Assembly (NCBI RefSeq): GCF_003347665.1
Contig: NZ_QDGA01000019.1
Span: 35,522-99,521 of the forward strand
Length of the DNA stretch: 64,000 bases
Source: Microvirga calopogonii
GTDB lineage: Bacteria > Pseudomonadota > Alphaproteobacteria > Rhizobiales > Beijerinckiaceae
Direction of reading: 5' to 3'
The notes below the pieces were generated by a model, which saw nothing but the letters and a program-made list of their open reading frames with translations, was not told the DNA's origin and did no database searches. A program made the position numbers and the translations under genes. Shown here one piece after another: positions 33,176 through 42,855 of this stretch; positions within the stretch are counted from its first letter, which is position 1; each line of letters opens with the position of its first letter.

Positions 33176-33877
33176 ATGAAAATTACGTGGTTCGGTCATT
33201 CCGCCTTCCGGCTCGATTTCGCCGGCAAGGCCGTGCTCATCGATCCCTTCTTCACCGGCAATCCGGCCTTCGAAGGCGACAGGGCCAAGATCATCGAGGG
33301 AATCTCGCACATCCTGATCACCCACGGGCACGGAGATCACGTCGGCGATACGGCCGACATCGCGAAGGCGACGGGCGCCAAGGTCGTGACCAATTTCGAG
33401 CTCTGCATGTATCTCGCCAAGCAGGGCGTCCAGAATTTCGATCCCATGAACACGGGCGGCACGACGGACCAGGACGGCTTCACCGTCACCCTGGTGCGGG
33501 CGGACCATTCCGCCGGCCTCGTGGAGATGGACGTGAACTTCCCGCTCGGCAACGCCAACGGCATCATCGTCAAGGCTCCGGGGGAGCCGACAATCTATCA
33601 CATGGGCGACACGGACATCTTCGGCGACATGGCCCTGATCGCCGAGATCCATCGGCCCGACGTGGTGATCGCCCCCATCGGCGACCGCTTCACGATGGGC
33701 CCCGAAGTCGCCGCCCTGGCGGTCGAACGCTATTTCAGCCGCGCCAAGGCCGTCATCCCCTGCCACTACGCCTCCTTCCCACCGCTCGTTCCCAATGCCG
33801 ACCGCTTCGTCGCGGCCCTGGACGGCAAGGGCATCCAGGTGGTGGTGCCGCACAAGACGGTGGGCGTGACCGTATAA
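33176..33877 (+). CDS. Metal-dependent hydrolase, UPF0173 (beta-lactamase fold)
   Basis: 233 aa from ATG 33176. [13 protein letters not shown] start and [10 protein letters not shown] are the metallo-beta-lactamase signature; further ligands are in [14 protein letters not shown] and the final P-C-H-Y. The family is widespread, with no settled substrate. Divergent from the sugar transporter. Confidence 0.85.
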   Translation: MKITWFGHSAFRLDFAGKAVLIDPFFTGNPAFEGDRAKIIEGISHILITHGHGDHVGDTADIAKATGAKVVTNFELCMYLAKQGVQNFDPMNTGGTTDQDGFTVTLVRADHSAGLVEMDVNFPLGNANGIIVKAPGEPTIYHMGDTDIFGDMALIAEIHRPDVVIAPIGDRFTMGPEVAALAVERYFSRAKAVIPCHYASFPPLVPNADRFVAALDGKGIQVVVPHKTVGVTV

Positions 33878-33888
33878 AAGCAACCTGC

Positions 33889-33981
33889 ACGTCATCACCG
33901 GGCTTGTCCCGGTGATCCCGATGGCATGAAGCGCGGCGCTTTTCCGTATCGGGATGGCCGGCACAAGGCCGGCCATGACGT
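33889..33981. repeat. Intergenic palindromic repeat, class A
   Basis: ACGTCATCACCGGGC ... GGCCGGCCATGACGT, close kin of 28617-28729. Confidence 0.7.
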
Positions 33982-34085
33982 TGAGGGCGCCGTCGTAGGA
34001 GGGCGCCCCGCACATCCAACGTTGCCCCCCGAGGCGGGCGGGTGCTATAGGCCGCGGAAGCGAATTCCAAGAGGTTAGACCATTC

Positions 34086-34373
34086 ATGTCGGTCGATGAG
34101 AAAACGGTCCGCCGCATCGCCCATCTGGCGCGCATTGCCGTGACGGATGCGGAGGTGCCTCATCTCCAGGGCGAGCTCAACGCGATTCTCTCCTTCGTCG
34201 AGCAACTCAATGAGGTGAACGTGGAGGGCATCGAGCCGATGACCTCCGTGACGCCCATGGTCATGAAGAAGCGCCAGGACGGCGTGACCGATGGCGGCTA
34301 CGCGGAGAAGATCGTCCGGAACGCTCCCGCAACGGAAGACAACTTCTTCCTCGTGCCCAAAGTGGTCGAGTAA
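34086..34373 (+). CDS. gatC: Asp/Glu-tRNA amidotransferase subunit C
   Basis: 95 aa, family-typical length. [34 protein letters not shown] and the C-terminal [10 protein letters not shown] are diagnostic. GatC wraps GatA and stabilises GatCAB, which amidates Glu-tRNA-Gln (and Asp-tRNA-Asn). It precedes gatA in the same direction. Confidence 0.95.
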   Translation: MSVDEKTVRRIAHLARIAVTDAEVPHLQGELNAILSFVEQLNEVNVEGIEPMTSVTPMVMKKRQDGVTDGGYAEKIVRNAPATEDNFFLVPKVVE

Positions 34374-34390
34374 GGCGTAGGCTTATTCGA

Positions 34391-34475
34391 CCATCCCCGG
34401 GCAAACGCAGTGCGACCCGGGGATCTCCCGCAGAATAAGGCGTGGATGGCCGGGACAAAAGCCCGGCCATGACGT
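34391..34475. repeat. Intergenic palindromic repeat between gatC and gatA
   Basis: CCATCCCCGGG...CCCGGGGATC hairpin, then a half class A unit (GGATGGCCGGG ... CCCGGCCATGACGT). Lies inside the likely gatC-gatA transcript. Confidence 0.6.
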
Positions 34476-34495
34476 AGAAACAGAGATCCAGTCCC

Positions 34496-36010
34496 GTGAC
34501 CGAACTGACCCATCTCACGATTGCCGAGGCCCGCGACGGCCTGAAGGCCAAGTCCTTCTCCGCTACCGAGCTCGCCCAGGCCCATCTCGCCGCCATGGAA
34601 AAGGCGAGGGCGCTGAACGCCTATGTGCTCGAGACGCCGGACAAGGCGCTCGCCATGGCCAAGGCCTCGGACGAGAGGCTGTCCAAGGGCGAGGGCGGGG
34701 CACTCGAGGGCATTCCGCTCGGCATCAAGGACCTGTTCTGCACGGACGGCGTGACCACCACCGCCGGCTCCAAGATCCTGAGCAGCTTCAACCCGCCTTA
34801 CGAATCCACCGTCACCCGGAACCTCTGGAACGACGGCGCCGTGATGCTCGGCAAGCTCAACCTGGACGAGTTCGCCATGGGCTCCTCCAACGAGACCAGC
34901 GCCTTCGGGCCGGTGGTGTCGCCCTGGCGTCGCGAAGGCTCGAATGTGAGCGCGGGCGCGTCCGGCGCCATCGAGGGCTCTCATCTGGTCCCCGGCGGCT
35001 CCTCGGGCGGCTCGGCTGCGGCAGTCGCTGCCCATCTGTGCCTCGGCGCCACCGCGACCGATACCGGCGGCTCGATCCGCCAGCCGGCGGCCTTCACCGG
35101 CACCGTGGGCATCAAGCCGACCTACGGGCGCGTGTCCCGCTGGGGCACGGTGGCCTTCGCCTCGTCCCTGGACCAGGCCGGCCCCATCGCCCGCACCGTG
35201 CGCGACACGGCCATCATGCTGCGCTCCATGGCGGGCCCGGACGATAAGGACACCACCTGCGTCGACCTTCCGGTGCCGGATTTCGAGGCGGCCGTCTCCC
35301 GTGGCGTGAAGGGCCTCAAGATCGGCATCCCGAAGGAATACCGGGTCGACGGCATGTCGCCCGAGATCGAGGCGCTCTGGCACCAGGGGGCCGAATACCT
35401 GCGCGCCGCCGGGGCCGAGATCGTCGAGGTCTCCCTGCCTCACACCAAGTATGCGCTGCCGGCCTATTACATCGTGGCACCGGCCGAGGCGTCCTCGAAC
35501 CTCGCCCGTTACGACGGCGTGCGCTACGGCCTGCGCGAGAACGGCCGGGACATCGTCGAACTCTACGAGAAGACCCGTGCCGCCGGCTTCGGCCGCGAGG
35601 TCAAGCGCCGCATCATGATCGGCACCTATGTGCTTTCGGCCGGCTATTACGACGCCTATTACGTTCGGGCGCAGAAGCTGCGCACCCTGATCAAGCGCGA
35701 CTTCGAGGAAGTCTATGCCCAGGGCGTTCACGCCATTCTGACGCCGGCGACACCCTCGGCGGCCTTCGGCATCGGCGAGAAGGGCTCGGGCGATCCGGTC
35801 GAGATGTATCTCAACGACATCTTCACCGTGACGGTGAACATGGCCGGCCTGCCGGGCATCGCGGTACCGGCAGGGCGCGACGCTCAAGGGTTGCCGCTCG
35901 GCCTCCAGCTCATCGGACGCGCCTTTGACGAGGAGACCCTCTTCGCGGCTGGTCAGGTGATCGAGGATTCCGTCGGACGCATCGAACTGCCCAAGGCCTG
36001 GTGGGCTTGA
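34496..36010 (+). CDS. gatA: Asp/Glu-tRNA amidotransferase subunit A
   Basis: 504 aa from GTG 34496. Amidase-signature enzyme: catalytic Lys in L-G-I-K-D-L-F, and cis-Ser/nucleophile Ser in [10 protein letters not shown]. It frees ammonia from glutamine and, with GatB, amidates mischarged tRNA. gatB is not in the window. The stop overlaps the next small membrane gene. Confidence 0.96.
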   Translation: MTELTHLTIAEARDGLKAKSFSATELAQAHLAAMEKARALNAYVLETPDKALAMAKASDERLSKGEGGALEGIPLGIKDLFCTDGVTTTAGSKILSSFNPPYESTVTRNLWNDGAVMLGKLNLDEFAMGSSNETSAFGPVVSPWRREGSNVSAGASGAIEGSHLVPGGSSGGSAAAVAAHLCLGATATDTGGSIRQPAAFTGTVGIKPTYGRVSRWGTVAFASSLDQAGPIARTVRDTAIMLRSMAGPDDKDTTCVDLPVPDFEAAVSRGVKGLKIGIPKEYRVDGMSPEIEALWHQGAEYLRAAGAEIVEVSLPHTKYALPAYYIVAPAEASSNLARYDGVRYGLRENGRDIVELYEKTRAAGFGREVKRRIMIGTYVLSAGYYDAYYVRAQKLRTLIKRDFEEVYAQGVHAILTPATPSAAFGIGEKGSGDPVEMYLNDIFTVTVNMAGLPGIAVPAGRDAQGLPLGLQLIGRAFDEETLFAAGQVIEDSVGRIELPKAWWA

Positions 36011-36315
36011 ACGGCGTGCATCCCACCGTTCCCGTCATCCATCTCTGGGACTGGCTGCCTGCGGCCTTCGATCCGGTGCTGGTTCTCCTCGCCGTCTGGC
36101 TCGGCTGGAAGGCCGACCAGTTCGGCAAGGTACTGATCATCGGCATGATCGCCCTGGCCGTGTCGGCGCTCGTCTCCTGGGGGATCAGCAGCCTGGGGCT
36201 GCCCTGGATCGCGCCGGTGCGCTCCGACGGGCTGACCCTGTTCCCGGTCCGCTTCGTCGCCGCGATGCTCTGGGCCACCGGTGCCTATGCGGCCCGACGG
36301 GTGGTCAGGCGTTAG
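36001..36315 (+). CDS. Small conserved membrane protein after gatA
   Basis: 104 aa from GTG 36001, overlapping gatA by 10 nt in another frame. Three hydrophobic segments ([44 protein letters not shown]). The overlap suggests coupling to gatA. Function unknown. Confidence 0.6.
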   Translation: MGLNGVHPTVPVIHLWDWLPAAFDPVLVLLAVWLGWKADQFGKVLIIGMIALAVSALVSWGISSLGLPWIAPVRSDGLTLFPVRFVAAMLWATGAYAARRVVRR

Positions 36316-36341
36316 ATCTCGGCCAGCGCATCGAAGCTTTG

Positions 36342-36360
36342 CCCGGGTTCAAGACCCGGG
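36342..36360 (+). terminator. Hairpin after the gatA operon
   Basis: CCCGGGT-TCAAG-ACCCGGG, perfect 7-bp stem, no T-run. Confidence 0.35.
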
Positions 36361-36404
36361 AAGAACTGCTTCCTATGGAAACCTGGGTGCCCTCGAAGCG
36401 ATGG

Positions 36405-36665
36405 TGGCGGGGTAGTCGGCACGTTTCAGCTCACCTTCATCCCCCCAATCTCACCGGGCGCGGTGCAATCCGCGTGAAGGTGGAAGGCGGCGTGTCGGTG
36501 GACCGGCATCGGGGCGTCGATGAGTGCCTTCGTCGAAGACCATGCCCGCAGCCATGAAGCAGCCGCTATGGCGTTGACCTTCAACAAGACCCGTGAGGAC
36601 GGCCCGCCGCTTCTATAAGAGGCTGGGGTTTACACGCAGCCATGAGGGATCTAAGAAAGAAACAT
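36405..36665 (+). pseudogene. GNAT acetyltransferase remnant 1
   Basis: Across broken frames one can read Q-L-T-F-I-P-P-I-S, then A-L-T-F-N-K-T-R-E-D and A-R-R-F-Y-K-R-L-G-F-T-R-S-H-E-G, the C-terminal half of a GNAT N-acetyltransferase. A stop follows S-A early on, and the frame shifts near 36600. Not translatable as one protein. Confidence 0.6.
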
Positions 36666-36682
36666 AGTTTCAGGGGGCTTCC

Positions 36683-37008
36683 ATGACGACAAACAGGCTT
36701 GAGGAGCTTTACCATACTATAGGTCATGCCATTGCGGACACGTTGGAAACGAACTGGTCCAAGGCATGGATCGTCGCAAAATTGGGGGATGACCATCTGG
36801 CGAGTTCGATTTCAAATACCAGGCCAGAGCTGAAGAGCCGGCGATAAGCTTCGCCCGGGAAGTCGCTCCAAAAATGCATCTGATCTACATTGCATTCGAT
36901 GAGATCAGAGCTTTGACCTGCGAGGCAGGGCGTGGTCACTGGACTTCAGCATTATTCGAGTTGGGCAATGGCGGAAGCTTCAAATTGAGCTTCTCGTACG
37001 ACGACTGA
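36683..37008 (+). pseudogene. YezG/DUF600-like protein with frameshift
   Basis: ATG 36683 opens L-E-E-L-Y-H-T-I-G-H-A-I-A-D and N-W-S-K-A-W-I-V-A-K-L-G-D-D. Near 36800 the sense shifts frame into G-E-F-D-F-K-Y-Q-A-R-A and continues to H-W-T-S-A-L-F-E-L-x-N-G-G-S-F-K-L-S-F-S-Y-D-D, stop 37006-37008. The pattern of the two halves matches YezG-type immunity proteins, which protect against polymorphic toxins. One base lost (or two gained) explains the break. No toxin is nearby. Confidence 0.6.
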
Positions 37009-37029
37009 TAAGGCGCGCTTTGGGCCGCG

Positions 37030-37129
37030 GCGATCGAGCTGACCTCCGACTAGACCAGCGACGACACGCATCGGTTCTACGAGCGGCCGGGTTTCGCCCA
37101 CAGTTATGAGGGTTTCAAGAAGAAGTCCT
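37030..37129 (+). pseudogene. GNAT acetyltransferase remnant 2 (C-terminal tail)
   Basis: Reads E-L-T-S-D-stop-T-S-D-D-T-H-R-F-Y-E-R-P-G-F-A-H-S-Y-E-G-F-K-K-K-S. It is a second copy of the same kind of tail as remnant 1, so two related acetyltransferase genes have decayed here. Confidence 0.6.
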
Positions 37130-37146
37130 GACAATCTCGAATGTGA

Positions 37147-37500
37147 TCAGGTCTCGTCGTCCGGGTGGCAGCGGAACCATACGATGTTTCCTTCCTGATG
37201 CATGACAAGATCGATGAACACTTCATTCGTTGCCAAGCATCGTAGGCGAAATCCGCCTTTGGTTTGCACTTCGGCGCAAAGCGCCTCAAGCTCAGCATCT
37301 TCATCAGGCCATGATTCTGTATCTGTGAAGTAAGGCCGGAAACGCTCGAATTTCGCTGCGTCCAGCAAGGTTGCGTATGTCCAGGGATAATCGATGCCGT
37401 CGACTTCCATGAGGGCAATCATTTCACCCCCAAGTTCCAGCGCCAAACGCTTGGAAGAGGGCTCTTTAGGTGCAAGAACTCTCCTCAGCCGAGACCACAT
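37147..37500 (-). CDS. Conserved hypothetical protein
   Basis: 117 aa, ATG 37500. Soluble alpha/beta composition (MWSRLRRVLAPKEP ... IVWFRCHPDDET), with no signal peptide or known motif. It converges with the decayed genes to its left. A plausible lone gene; the start has no strong ribosome site. Confidence 0.5.
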   Translation of the reverse strand: MWSRLRRVLAPKEPSSKRLALELGGEMIALMEVDGIDYPWTYATLLDAAKFERFRPYFTDTESWPDEDAELEALCAEVQTKGGFRLRCLATNEVFIDLVMHQEGNIVWFRCHPDDET

Positions 37501-37554
37501 ATCCGAGTCCTTGCATATTATGCGTGACCGGTTCGGTCACGCATAACAGTGACC

Positions 37555-37806
37555 TCAAGCCTTCGTGCCGCCCTTGAGGCGCGTGTTGCACTCGCTCCAG
37601 AACTTTGGCCACTTGGCGTCCTTGGCGAGCTTGCCGCCAGCCTTGGCTTCCTTCCACTCCGCGCTGCATTTGCTCAGGCGCTCGCGGGCGGCGAGCTGGG
37701 CGGCCGTCGGTTCCTTTTTCGGCTTCGTCTCGGCGGCAGCCTGGGCGGCCCCTGCCATGGATAGAGCCAGCGCGGCGGCGAGGGCGGAACTCACGAAACG
37801 GTTCAT
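37555..37806 (-). CDS. Small secreted protein with two cysteines (PsiF-like)
   Basis: 83 aa from ATG 37806. Signal peptide to about residue 24 (A-Q-A-A-A-E). The mature part is basic, with S-K-C-S-A-E-W-K and F-W-S-E-C-N, spacing reminiscent of PsiF repeats. Periplasmic; role unknown. The PsiF link is weak. Confidence 0.6.
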   Translation of the reverse strand: MNRFVSSALAAALALSMAGAAQAAAETKPKKEPTAAQLAARERLSKCSAEWKEAKAGGKLAKDAKWPKFWSECNTRLKGGTKA

Positions 37807-37989
37807 CAGAGAATCCTCAGAGATTGAATGTCACAACGTATCTCACGATGAAACATGGGAACGTGCAAGGGCCGAAGAGTGGCCGGGCAGCCTTTCCACG
37901 GAATTTCATTGCGTTGGAGGGTGCGCATCCCGATCTTATGTCTTAACGTCCGGCGCGGATCCGTGCGTTATGTAAGGAGAGGAATATTC

Positions 37990-38697
37990 ATGGCGGCTTC
38001 CACGCAGCGACCGATCGATCTCTATTACTGGCCGACCCCGAACGGATGGAAGATCACCATCATGCTCGAGGAATGCGGGCTGCCTTACGCGATCCATCCG
38101 GTCAATATCGGCAAGGGCGACCAGTTCCAGCCGGATTTCCTGGCAATCTCGCCCAACAACAAGATGCCCGCCATCGTCGATCACGACGGCCCCGACGGGC
38201 GGCCGATCTCGGTGTTCGAGTCCGGAGCGATCCTGCAATATCTCGGCCGCAAGACGGGTAAGTTCTATCCGCAGGACGAGCGCGGGCGGGTCGAGGTCGA
38301 TCAATGGCTGTTCTGGCAGATGGGTGGCTTCGGCCCCATGCTCGGCCAGACGCACCATTTCCGCATCTATGCGCCGGAACAGGTGCCCTATGCCATCGAA
38401 CGCTACACCAACGAGACCAACCGTCTTTACGGCGTGCTGAACAAGCGCCTCGCGGACCGGGAATTCGTGGCGGGCGAGTATTCCATCGCCGACATGGCCG
38501 TCGCCCCCTGGGCGAAGTTGTGGGAGCGCCAGGGCCAGAACATCGACGATTTTCCCCACGCCAAGCGCTGGCTGGAAACCGTTCTCGCGCGCCCGGCGGT
38601 CCAGCGCGGCATCAAGGTGAGCTCGGAAGACCGCGAGAAGACCGACCTGACGGACCCCTCGGTTCAGGCAGTGTTGTTCGGTCAGAGGGCGAGGTAG
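37990..38697 (+). CDS. Glutathione S-transferase, YfcG/Ure2-like
   Basis: 235 aa from ATG 37990, with AAGGAGAGG upstream. Thioredoxin-like N-domain: L-Y-Y-W-P-T-P-N-G-W-K-I-T-I-M-L-E-E, cis-Pro in N-K-M-P-A-I-V-D, and E-S-G-A-I glutathione site. All-helical C-domain with F-V-A-G-E-Y-S-I-A-D-M-A. Relatives are glutathione disulfide-bond reductases rather than classical transferases. Confidence 0.9.
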   Translation: MAASTQRPIDLYYWPTPNGWKITIMLEECGLPYAIHPVNIGKGDQFQPDFLAISPNNKMPAIVDHDGPDGRPISVFESGAILQYLGRKTGKFYPQDERGRVEVDQWLFWQMGGFGPMLGQTHHFRIYAPEQVPYAIERYTNETNRLYGVLNKRLADREFVAGEYSIADMAVAPWAKLWERQGQNIDDFPHAKRWLETVLARPAVQRGIKVSSEDREKTDLTDPSVQAVLFGQRAR

Positions 38698-38738
38698 GCT
38701 GCACTGCATCCTGATGGGAACCGCAGTGTCGAGGCTTC

Positions 38739-39308
38739 ATGGGCGATTTCAATACGATTCTCGTCGATTCCCAAGTAAGTCTCGACGATGCTCCCCATGA
38801 AGCCGCTCGGATGATCTCCTGGCTTCAGAGAGGGGGGATCATCGGCCCTGCCAAAGTCGAGGAAGGATATCGCCGCGGTCCGGACGGTTCTTACGCCAAG
38901 GTCGACGTCAACGTTTACAGGCCTGGAGCGAAATTCAGGGAAGCATCCGAGGGCGACGGACCCCTGAAGCTGAGCTACAACTACTTAGAGGTCACGACGG
39001 AACGGACTATCTTTACCGCCGGTGACAACGGCATCGGGATCTATTGCACCCAGTGCGATGCCGAGCAGACCAGGTTGGGGGATGAATGGAACAATGCTTT
39101 CCAGACATGGTTCGATGGGCATCCCGAGCCTCTGACATGCATCCAGTGTGCGCAAACAGCTCACCTTTCAGAGTGGCGTTTCGACCCCGTCTTCGGCTTC
39201 GGTAATCTTGGCTTCCGCTTCAACAACTGGTCTCTTTTGTCTTCTTTCCTCCAAGCGTTCGAGCGGGAGTTGGGGCGTCCGCTCACGATCGTTCACCAGC
39301 ACCCATAG
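38739..39308 (+). CDS. Hypothetical protein with four-cysteine zinc-ribbon pattern
   Basis: 189 aa from ATG 38739. Residues about 107-138 hold C-T-Q-C and C-I-Q-C about 30 residues apart, a likely zinc site inside a beta-rich protein. No signal peptide. Family not recognised. Confidence 0.6.
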   Translation: MGDFNTILVDSQVSLDDAPHEAARMISWLQRGGIIGPAKVEEGYRRGPDGSYAKVDVNVYRPGAKFREASEGDGPLKLSYNYLEVTTERTIFTAGDNGIGIYCTQCDAEQTRLGDEWNNAFQTWFDGHPEPLTCIQCAQTAHLSEWRFDPVFGFGNLGFRFNNWSLLSSFLQAFERELGRPLTIVHQHP

Positions 39309-39320
39309 CATCAAACCCGC

Positions 39321-39725
39321 TCAATTCGTCTTCGTCCAGGTCTGCGACCGGCAGATGAGCCCGCCAAGGACGCAGCCGGAGAGCTGCAGGGTGGTCGGGC
39401 TCATGACCTTGAGCTTGCCGGTATAGGTCTTGCCGTCCTGGGGATTGTAGAGCTGGCCGCTGTAGCCGTCCCCTTCCGGCTTGGCGTCCCAGATCATCCG
39501 CACGCCCACGATGTTGCGGTCCCGCAGCTTCGGATCCGCGTTGTTCGTGTCCTTCTCATAGGTGGAGGACACGATCGTGCCGCAATAAGCGCCGCCGCAC
39601 TGGGCGATCCTCACCCGGGTGTCGCCGCTTTGCGTAAGCCAGGTCCCGCTCGGATTGGCACTCTGGGCCAGTGCCGGAAGCGCAAGAAGGACAAGGCCGA
39701 AAGCGGCCAGGATCGCTCGTTTCAT
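39321..39725 (-). CDS. DUF2147 secreted protein
   Basis: 134 aa from ATG 39725; signal peptide ends near A-L-A-Q-S. The mature part has G-T-W-L-T, V-R-I-A-Q-C-G-G-A-Y-C-G-T-I-V, G-Q-L-Y-N-P-Q-D-G-K-T-Y and L-Q-L-S-G-C, the beta-sandwich pattern of DUF2147. Periplasmic; function unknown. Convergent with the gene at 38739. Confidence 0.85.
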   Translation of the reverse strand: MKRAILAAFGLVLLALPALAQSANPSGTWLTQSGDTRVRIAQCGGAYCGTIVSSTYEKDTNNADPKLRDRNIVGVRMIWDAKPEGDGYSGQLYNPQDGKTYTGKLKVMSPTTLQLSGCVLGGLICRSQTWTKTN

Positions 39726-39893
39726 GGCAAATTCCCTCTGTTCGGCCCTCATTGGCCCCATCCGGTTGAAAGATTAGGGGAGGCCATTAAGCTTTCCAAG
39801 CAGGTCGGGGCAAAAGGCGCTTGAGGGGGAGGGACCTCGCCGTTATAAGCGCCGCACTTCATTATTTCCCATCTCAGATCAAAGCGAGTTCCC

Positions 39894-40316
39894 ATGGCCA
39901 TCGAGCGCACCTTCTCCATCATCAAGCCCGACGCGACCGAGCGTAACCTCACCGGCGCCATCAATGCCGTCATCGAGAACGCCGGCCTGCGCATCGTGGC
40001 GCAGAAGCGCATCCTCATGAGCCGCCGCGAGGCCGAGACCTTCTATGCCGTCCACAAGGAGCGTCCCTTCTTCGGTGAACTCGTGGACTTCATGATCTCC
40101 GCTCCGGTCGTCGTTCAGGTTCTCGAAGGTGAGGGCGCCGTGCTCCGCTACCGCGAGATCATGGGTGCCACCAACCCGGAGAGCGCCGCCGAGGGCACGA
40201 TCCGCAAGCTCTACGCCAAGTCTATCGGCGAGAACTCGGTCCACGGCTCCGACAGCCTCGACAACGCCAAGATCGAGATCGCCCAGTTCTTCTCGGGCAA
40301 CGAGATCGTCGGCTAA
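39894..40316 (+). CDS. ndk: Nucleoside diphosphate kinase
   Basis: 140 aa, full length. [11 protein letters not shown] start, R-P-F-F-G-E-L-V and the active-site His in N-S-V-H-G-S-D-S. Transfers the gamma-phosphate between nucleoside triphosphates and diphosphates through a phosphohistidine. A strong terminator follows, so it is likely monocistronic. Confidence 0.97.
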   Translation: MAIERTFSIIKPDATERNLTGAINAVIENAGLRIVAQKRILMSRREAETFYAVHKERPFFGELVDFMISAPVVVQVLEGEGAVLRYREIMGATNPESAAEGTIRKLYAKSIGENSVHGSDSLDNAKIEIAQFFSGNEIVG

Positions 40317-40342
40317 GCTCTTGGAGCATAGCCTTCATGTTC

Positions 40343-40370
40343 AGGCCGCCCTCTGGGCGGCCTTTTCTTT
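40343..40370 (+). terminator. Rho-independent terminator of ndk
   Basis: AGGCCGCCC-TCT-GGGCGGCCT followed by TTTCTTT; textbook form. Confidence 0.9.
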
Positions 40371-40400
40371 GGCCTCCCGCTCCGTCATGATGCGCCCGCC

Positions 40401-42554
40401 ATGAACCAAGCTCCCCGCATCGAACGCCGCTCGTCCGTCTGTCCGCACGATTGCCCCTCCGTCTGTTCCCTCGAAGTCGAGGTGATCGACGGGCGCACCA
40501 TCGGGCGCGTGCACGGGGCGAAGAGCAACAGCTACACGGCGGGCGTCATCTGCGCGAAGGTGGCGCGCTACGCGGAGCGCATCCACAACCCCGACCGGCT
40601 GCTCCATCCCATGAGGCGCACCGGGCCGAAGGGCTCGGGCCAGTTCGAGCGCATCTCCTGGGACGAGGCTCTCGACATCGTGGCCGAGAAATTCCTGGAG
40701 GCGGAGCGGGCGTTCGGGTCGGAATCCGTCTGGCCCTACTACTATGCCGGCACCATGGGCTACGTCATGCGCGACGGCATCAACCGCCTGCGCCATGTGA
40801 AGAAGTATTCCGGGCAGTATTCCACCATCTGCACGGCCATGAGCTGGACCGGCTACGTGGCCGGCACCGGCCACTTGCGGGGCTCCGATCCGCGCGAGAT
40901 GGCGGTCTCCGACTGCATCGTGATCTGGGGCACGAACCCGGTTCACACGCAGGTCAACGTGATGACCCACGCGATGAAGGCCCGCAAGGAGCGCGGCGCC
41001 AAGCTCGTCGTGATCGACATCTACCAGAACGCCACCATGAGGCAGGCCGACATGGCGCTCCTGGTGAAGCCGGGAACCGACGGAGCGCTCGCCTGCGCGG
41101 TCATGCACGTGCTCTTCCGCGACGGGCTGGCGGACCGGGATTACCTGGGGCGCTATACCGATCATCCGCAAGAACTGGAAGAGCACCTCAAGACCCGCGA
41201 TCCGGCCTGGGCCTCGGCCATCACGGGCCTGACGGTGGAGGAGATCGAGGCCTTCGCCAGGCTCGTCGGCACGACGAAGCGGACCTTCTTCCGCCTCGGC
41301 TACGGCTTCGCGCGCCAGCGCAACGGCGTGGTCAACATGCATGCGGCCGTGTCCATCCCGGCCGTGACCGGCGCGTGGCAGCACGAGGGCGGCGGCGCTT
41401 TCCATTCGAACAGCGGCATCTTCCACTGGAACAAGGCCCTGATCGAAGGACACGACGCCATCGATCCCGCGATCCGCATTCTCGACCAGTCGCAGATCGG
41501 CCGTGTCCTCACGGGCGACGCGAAGGCGCTCTACAACGGGCCGCCCGTCAAGGCCATGCTGATCCAGAACACCAACCCGGTCTCGGTCGCTCCCGAGCAG
41601 GAGCTGGTGAAGCAGGGCTTTGCCCGCGAGGATCTCTTTGTGTGCGTCCACGAGCAGTTCATGACCGAGACGGCCCTCATGGCCGATATCGTCCTGCCGG
41701 CGACCATGTTCATGGAGCACGACGATCTCTATTCCGGCGGCGGCCACCAGCATTTCCAGGTCGGCCCCAAGCTCATCGATCCGCCCGGCGAGTGCCGTTC
41801 CAACCACGAGGTGTTCCGCGGCCTCGCCACGCGCCTCGGCGCCGAGCATCGCGGCTTTGCCATGGAACCACGTGAGATCATCGACTGGACGCTCCGGAAT
41901 TCCGGCTGGGGCTCCCTGGAGAACCTGGAAGCCCAAGTTCATTTCGACGCGCAGCCGCCCTTCGAGGAGGCGCATTTCCTGAAGGGCTTCGGCTATCCGG
42001 ACGGCAAGTTCCGCTTCAGGCCTGACTGGGCCACGGTCCCGTCCTACAACAACGGCGCCATGGGTCCGTGGGCCGAAATGCCGGCCTTCCCGGACCATTG
42101 GGGCGTGATCGAGGCGGCCACAGAGGAACACCCGTTCCGTCTCGCCACGAGCCCGGCCCGCAACTTCCTCAATTCGAGCTTCACCGAGACGCCGACCTCC
42201 CTCGACAAGGAGCGGCGGCCCGAGGTCATGATCCACCCGCTCGATGCCGAACGGCAGGGCATCGCCGATGGTGACTGGGTGAAGCTGAAGAACCATCGTG
42301 GCGAGGTCTATCTTCGCGCCAGGCTCTTCGACGGGGTACGGCGCGGCGTGCTCATCGCCGAGGGCATCTGGCCCAACGCCGCCCACCCTTTCGGGCGCGG
42401 CATCAACACGCTCACCGGCGGCGACCAGGTGGCGCCCTATGGCGGCGCGGCCTTCCACGACAACCGGGTGGCGCTGGAAAAGGCCGATCTCGATCCGGCC
42501 CTGGAACTGCCGATTGCGCGCAAGCACCATCGCGCCGAGGCGGTGGTGGGTTAG
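40401..42554 (+). CDS. Molybdopterin-dependent oxidoreductase with 4Fe-4S site
   Basis: 717 aa. N-terminal iron-sulfur motif C-P-H-D-C-P-S-V-C ... C (AGVICAKV), then the Mo-bis-MGD domains (W-G-T-N-P-V-H-T-Q near 170; Q-N-T-N-P-V in the middle) and a C-terminal dinucleotide-binding beta-barrel (A-T-S-P-A-R-N-F-L-N-S-S-F). No Tat signal, so cytoplasmic. Substrate unknown; the family includes formate dehydrogenase-like and uncharacterised enzymes. No partner subunit or cofactor gene adjoins it. Confidence 0.88.
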   Translation: MNQAPRIERRSSVCPHDCPSVCSLEVEVIDGRTIGRVHGAKSNSYTAGVICAKVARYAERIHNPDRLLHPMRRTGPKGSGQFERISWDEALDIVAEKFLEAERAFGSESVWPYYYAGTMGYVMRDGINRLRHVKKYSGQYSTICTAMSWTGYVAGTGHLRGSDPREMAVSDCIVIWGTNPVHTQVNVMTHAMKARKERGAKLVVIDIYQNATMRQADMALLVKPGTDGALACAVMHVLFRDGLADRDYLGRYTDHPQELEEHLKTRDPAWASAITGLTVEEIEAFARLVGTTKRTFFRLGYGFARQRNGVVNMHAAVSIPAVTGAWQHEGGGAFHSNSGIFHWNKALIEGHDAIDPAIRILDQSQIGRVLTGDAKALYNGPPVKAMLIQNTNPVSVAPEQELVKQGFAREDLFVCVHEQFMTETALMADIVLPATMFMEHDDLYSGGGHQHFQVGPKLIDPPGECRSNHEVFRGLATRLGAEHRGFAMEPREIIDWTLRNSGWGSLENLEAQVHFDAQPPFEEAHFLKGFGYPDGKFRFRPDWATVPSYNNGAMGPWAEMPAFPDHWGVIEAATEEHPFRLATSPARNFLNSSFTETPTSLDKERRPEVMIHPLDAERQGIADGDWVKLKNHRGEVYLRARLFDGVRRGVLIAEGIWPNAAHPFGRGINTLTGGDQVAPYGGAAFHDNRVALEKADLDPALELPIARKHHRAEAVVG

Positions 42555-42600
42555 TCCTCGACGGAGAACGATCAATCCGCGTTGGGACGGGTCTCGCACC

Positions 42601-42713
42601 ACGTCATGGCCGTCCCCGGACTTGATCCGGGGATCAGTCCCGGCCATCCCGGTAAGGTGAGGCTCGGCGCATCAGGCAATCGAGATCACCGGGACAAGCC
42701 CGGTGATGACGTG
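42601..42713. repeat. Intergenic palindromic repeat, class A (inverted)
   Basis: ACGTCATGGCCGTCCCCGG ... GCCCGGTGATGACGTG. Reverse orientation relative to 28617-28729. Rest of 42555-42855 is empty. Confidence 0.7.
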
Positions 42714-42855
42714 CGGGTCGACGATGACGCCCTCGACCCGCTCAGCAAGCAATCAGTCACACCTCCTTAAGCCTGTTCGCAACTCCCCCCTTGATCCCGA
42801 ACGGCCAAGCCTATTCTAAAACGCCGAACGTGATTTCATCTCTGGGGAGCTATCC

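Noticed and set aside
33106..34135. Long alternative frames over the UPF0173 hydrolase
   Set aside because: Shadows of a gene with complete metallo-beta-lactamase motifs.
34298..35887. 529-aa open frame antisense to gatA
   Set aside because: gatA is certain; the antisense product lacks any family pattern.
40341..42647. 768-aa open frame antisense to the molybdopterin oxidoreductase
   Set aside because: Mirror of a strongly motif-supported gene; no recognisable motif of its own.
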